From Paulinella micropora (Eukaryota; Cercozoa; Imbricatea; Euglyphida): a stretch of 25,221 nucleotides of DNA. Shown here one piece after another: positions 23,927-25,221 of this stretch. The stretch covers positions 68,349 to 93,569 of the forward strand of contig BJOX01000176.1 in assembly GCA_009731375.1 (NCBI GenBank), read 5' to 3'. Position numbers and translations under genes: made by a program. How positions within the stretch are numbered: the first letter of the stretch is position 1; each line of letters opens with the position of its first letter. The notes beneath the pieces are model-generated. The model saw nothing but the letters and a program-made list of their open reading frames with translations. It was not told the origin of the DNA and did not search any database.

Positions 23927-24910
23927 ATATCTGAGGCGTACTGATGCAGCTAATGGCATATCCTCAACGGACATAAGCCTCCAATACCCATGTTCGAGGT
24001 CCTCCACCCCCCCGTGTCAGTCTCTCGCCTGATGATCGGGGCCACCGATGGAGCTCCTGAGGGCAAGACTGCACTAAGCCGAGGTTATTCCGCAGTCCCA
24101 GCAACCTCTTGCAAGACGTCACCGAATGTGCAAGTGCATACACCAAGCGCGGTTGCTAGAGCTGCCTCGAAACCCCACCCATAACAATCTGGTGTCTGCT
24201 GGGTCCTGGGCTATCAACCAGCATATGCGGAGTTTAAGATCTTTTACGCGCGCAACGACCCTCCTCCCCAGCATCTACCACCAAAGGGTTATGAGTTGGC
24301 GTCACAGTTTAACGCCTTGAGGCCATTGGGCTGGAACTCTGTTTAGCAAGTGTGACTAGGTTTTTTCATCGGGATTTCCCTCAAATATGTCACAGTCAAC
24401 ACTCCAAGGCAGATTTACTATATCTGAGGCGTACTGATGCAGCTAATGGCATATCCTCAACGGACATAAGCCTCCAATACCCTTGTTCGAGGTCCTCCAC
24501 CCCCCCGTGTCAGTCTCTCGCCTGATGATCGGGGCCACCGATGGAGCTCCTGAGGGCAAGACTGCACTAAGCCGAGGTTATTCCGCAGTCCCAGCAACCT
24601 CTTGCAAGACGTCACCGAATGTGCAAGTGCATACACCAAGCGCGGTTGCTAGAGCTGCCTCGAAACCCCACCCATAACAATCTGGTGTCTGCTGGGTCCT
24701 GGGCTATCAACCAGCATATGCGGAGTTTAAGATCTTTTACGCGCGCAACGACCCTCCTCCCCAGCATCTACCACCAAAGGGTTATGAGTTGGCGTCACAG
24801 TTTAACGCCTTGAGGCCATTGGGCTGGAACTCTGTTTAGCAAGTGTGACTAGGTTTTTTCATCGGGATTTCCCTCAAATATGTCACAGTCAACACTCCAA
24901 GGCAGATTTA
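23925..24910. repeat. 493-bp unit, two head-to-tail copies
   Basis: 23925-24417 and 24418-24910 repeat with no spacer. By eye they differ at one base (TACCCATG against TACCCTTG). The pair is bounded by AAT repeat on both sides and CTA recurs at the far end. The minus strand of copy 1 runs into TAGTATTATT, so the unit may be a retroposon 3' segment with the same kind of tail as the SINE. Its 64-codon open frames are not supported as genes. No homology to a known element was recognised. Confidence 0.85.
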
Positions 24911-24913
24911 CTA

Positions 24914-24952
<39 letters not shown>

Positions 24953-24990
24953 GTAATAATAGTAATAATAACAATAATAATATATATATA
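24914..24990. repeat. AAT and TA array
   Basis: AAT units with GTA and ACA variants, then TA units. On the minus strand it is the tail of the element beginning at 24991. Confidence 0.88.
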
Positions 24991-25221
24991 TTGATCTGTC
25001 ATGGCTGAGCCCGAGGGCCATGCGCCTCCATCCCTCGACCCAACAGGGACTACAGTGAGTATGTTGTTGGGGAGGGAAGAGTGACTCTAACCATCCTGCA
25101 TAGAAGGCCCCAAAAGGAAGTCCCTACTACCCGCACAGTGTCGGGTACCTTGCAGGAAATCAACTACAAATGATTGATCTTCCCCGCGTGAGAGCTCCAC
25201 GAGACTGGGTAGGTCCCGCAT
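24991..25221 (-). mobile_element. SINE-like element, 5' end outside the window
   Basis: Its minus-strand 3' end reads GATGGAGGCGCATGGCCC, GGGCTCAGCCATGACAGATC, then AT and TAT repeat. The SINE at 23580-23810 shares GATGGAGGCGCATG, CAGCCAT and GACAGA in the same order and spacing, so the two have a related tail. The body upstream differs, and no tRNA head is visible before the window ends. Confidence 0.5.

Noticed and set aside
23990-24813. Paired 64-codon open frames in the 493-bp units
   Set aside because: They recur only because the DNA is duplicated, and are open on both strands with no recognisable protein features.

Overview
This is a eukaryotic nuclear window. Genes are split by GT-AG introns, microsatellites fill most non-coding sequence, and five short N gaps interrupt it (four of them against poly-C, poly-G or poly-A runs). 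The left-hand gene belongs to the DUF789 (PF05623) family, best known from land plants and green algae. A green-lineage alga or another large-genome protist is therefore the best guess; the species cannot be named from the sequence.

Layout. (1) 27-3358, plus strand: the 3' part of a DUF789 gene in eight exons, with introns made of CTAT, CTTT, GT and poly-C repeats and one SINE fragment. (2) 3359-4397: AT-rich spacer. (3) 4398-14998: a complete 10.6-kb Ty3/gypsy-type LTR retrotransposon with 224/229-bp LTRs, a 4-bp CCCC target duplication, a candidate primer-binding site, a polypurine tract, a damaged or recoded gag, and an open pol (protease-like, RT, RNase H, zinc-binding and DDE integrase, plus a long unknown C-terminal tail). 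Gag and pol are in the same frame, separated by one UGA. (4) 14999-16303: spacer with no gene seen. (5) 16304-23125, minus strand: a gene buried in microsatellite introns. Eleven short exons can be read whose phases close exactly (765 nt, 254 residues plus stop), followed by a poly(A) signal. I do not recognise its family. (6) 23126-25221: partial exon copies, a tRNA-derived SINE, a 493-bp perfect or near-perfect tandem duplication, and a second SINE-like element running off the right edge.

How the parts relate. The DUF789 gene and the minus-strand gene converge, and the retrotransposon sits between their 3' ends. Both genes have introns expanded by microsatellites whose pyrimidine-rich strand is mostly the sense strand. 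In the minus-strand gene, several exons have partial copies that break off directly into the adjoining microsatellite, so repeat expansion appears to have copied pieces of exons. A ~370-bp interspersed repeat lies twice inside GATA arrays of that gene. A tRNA-headed SINE family with TAT-repeat tails occurs in both gene regions.

Most interesting items: the hidden gene with microsatellite-anchored exon fragments, and the retrotransposon, which combines a UGA-CUG gag-pol junction with a downstream stem-loop, a CCCH finger instead of a CCHC knuckle, a D-T-M protease motif and a ~300-residue uncharacterised tail.
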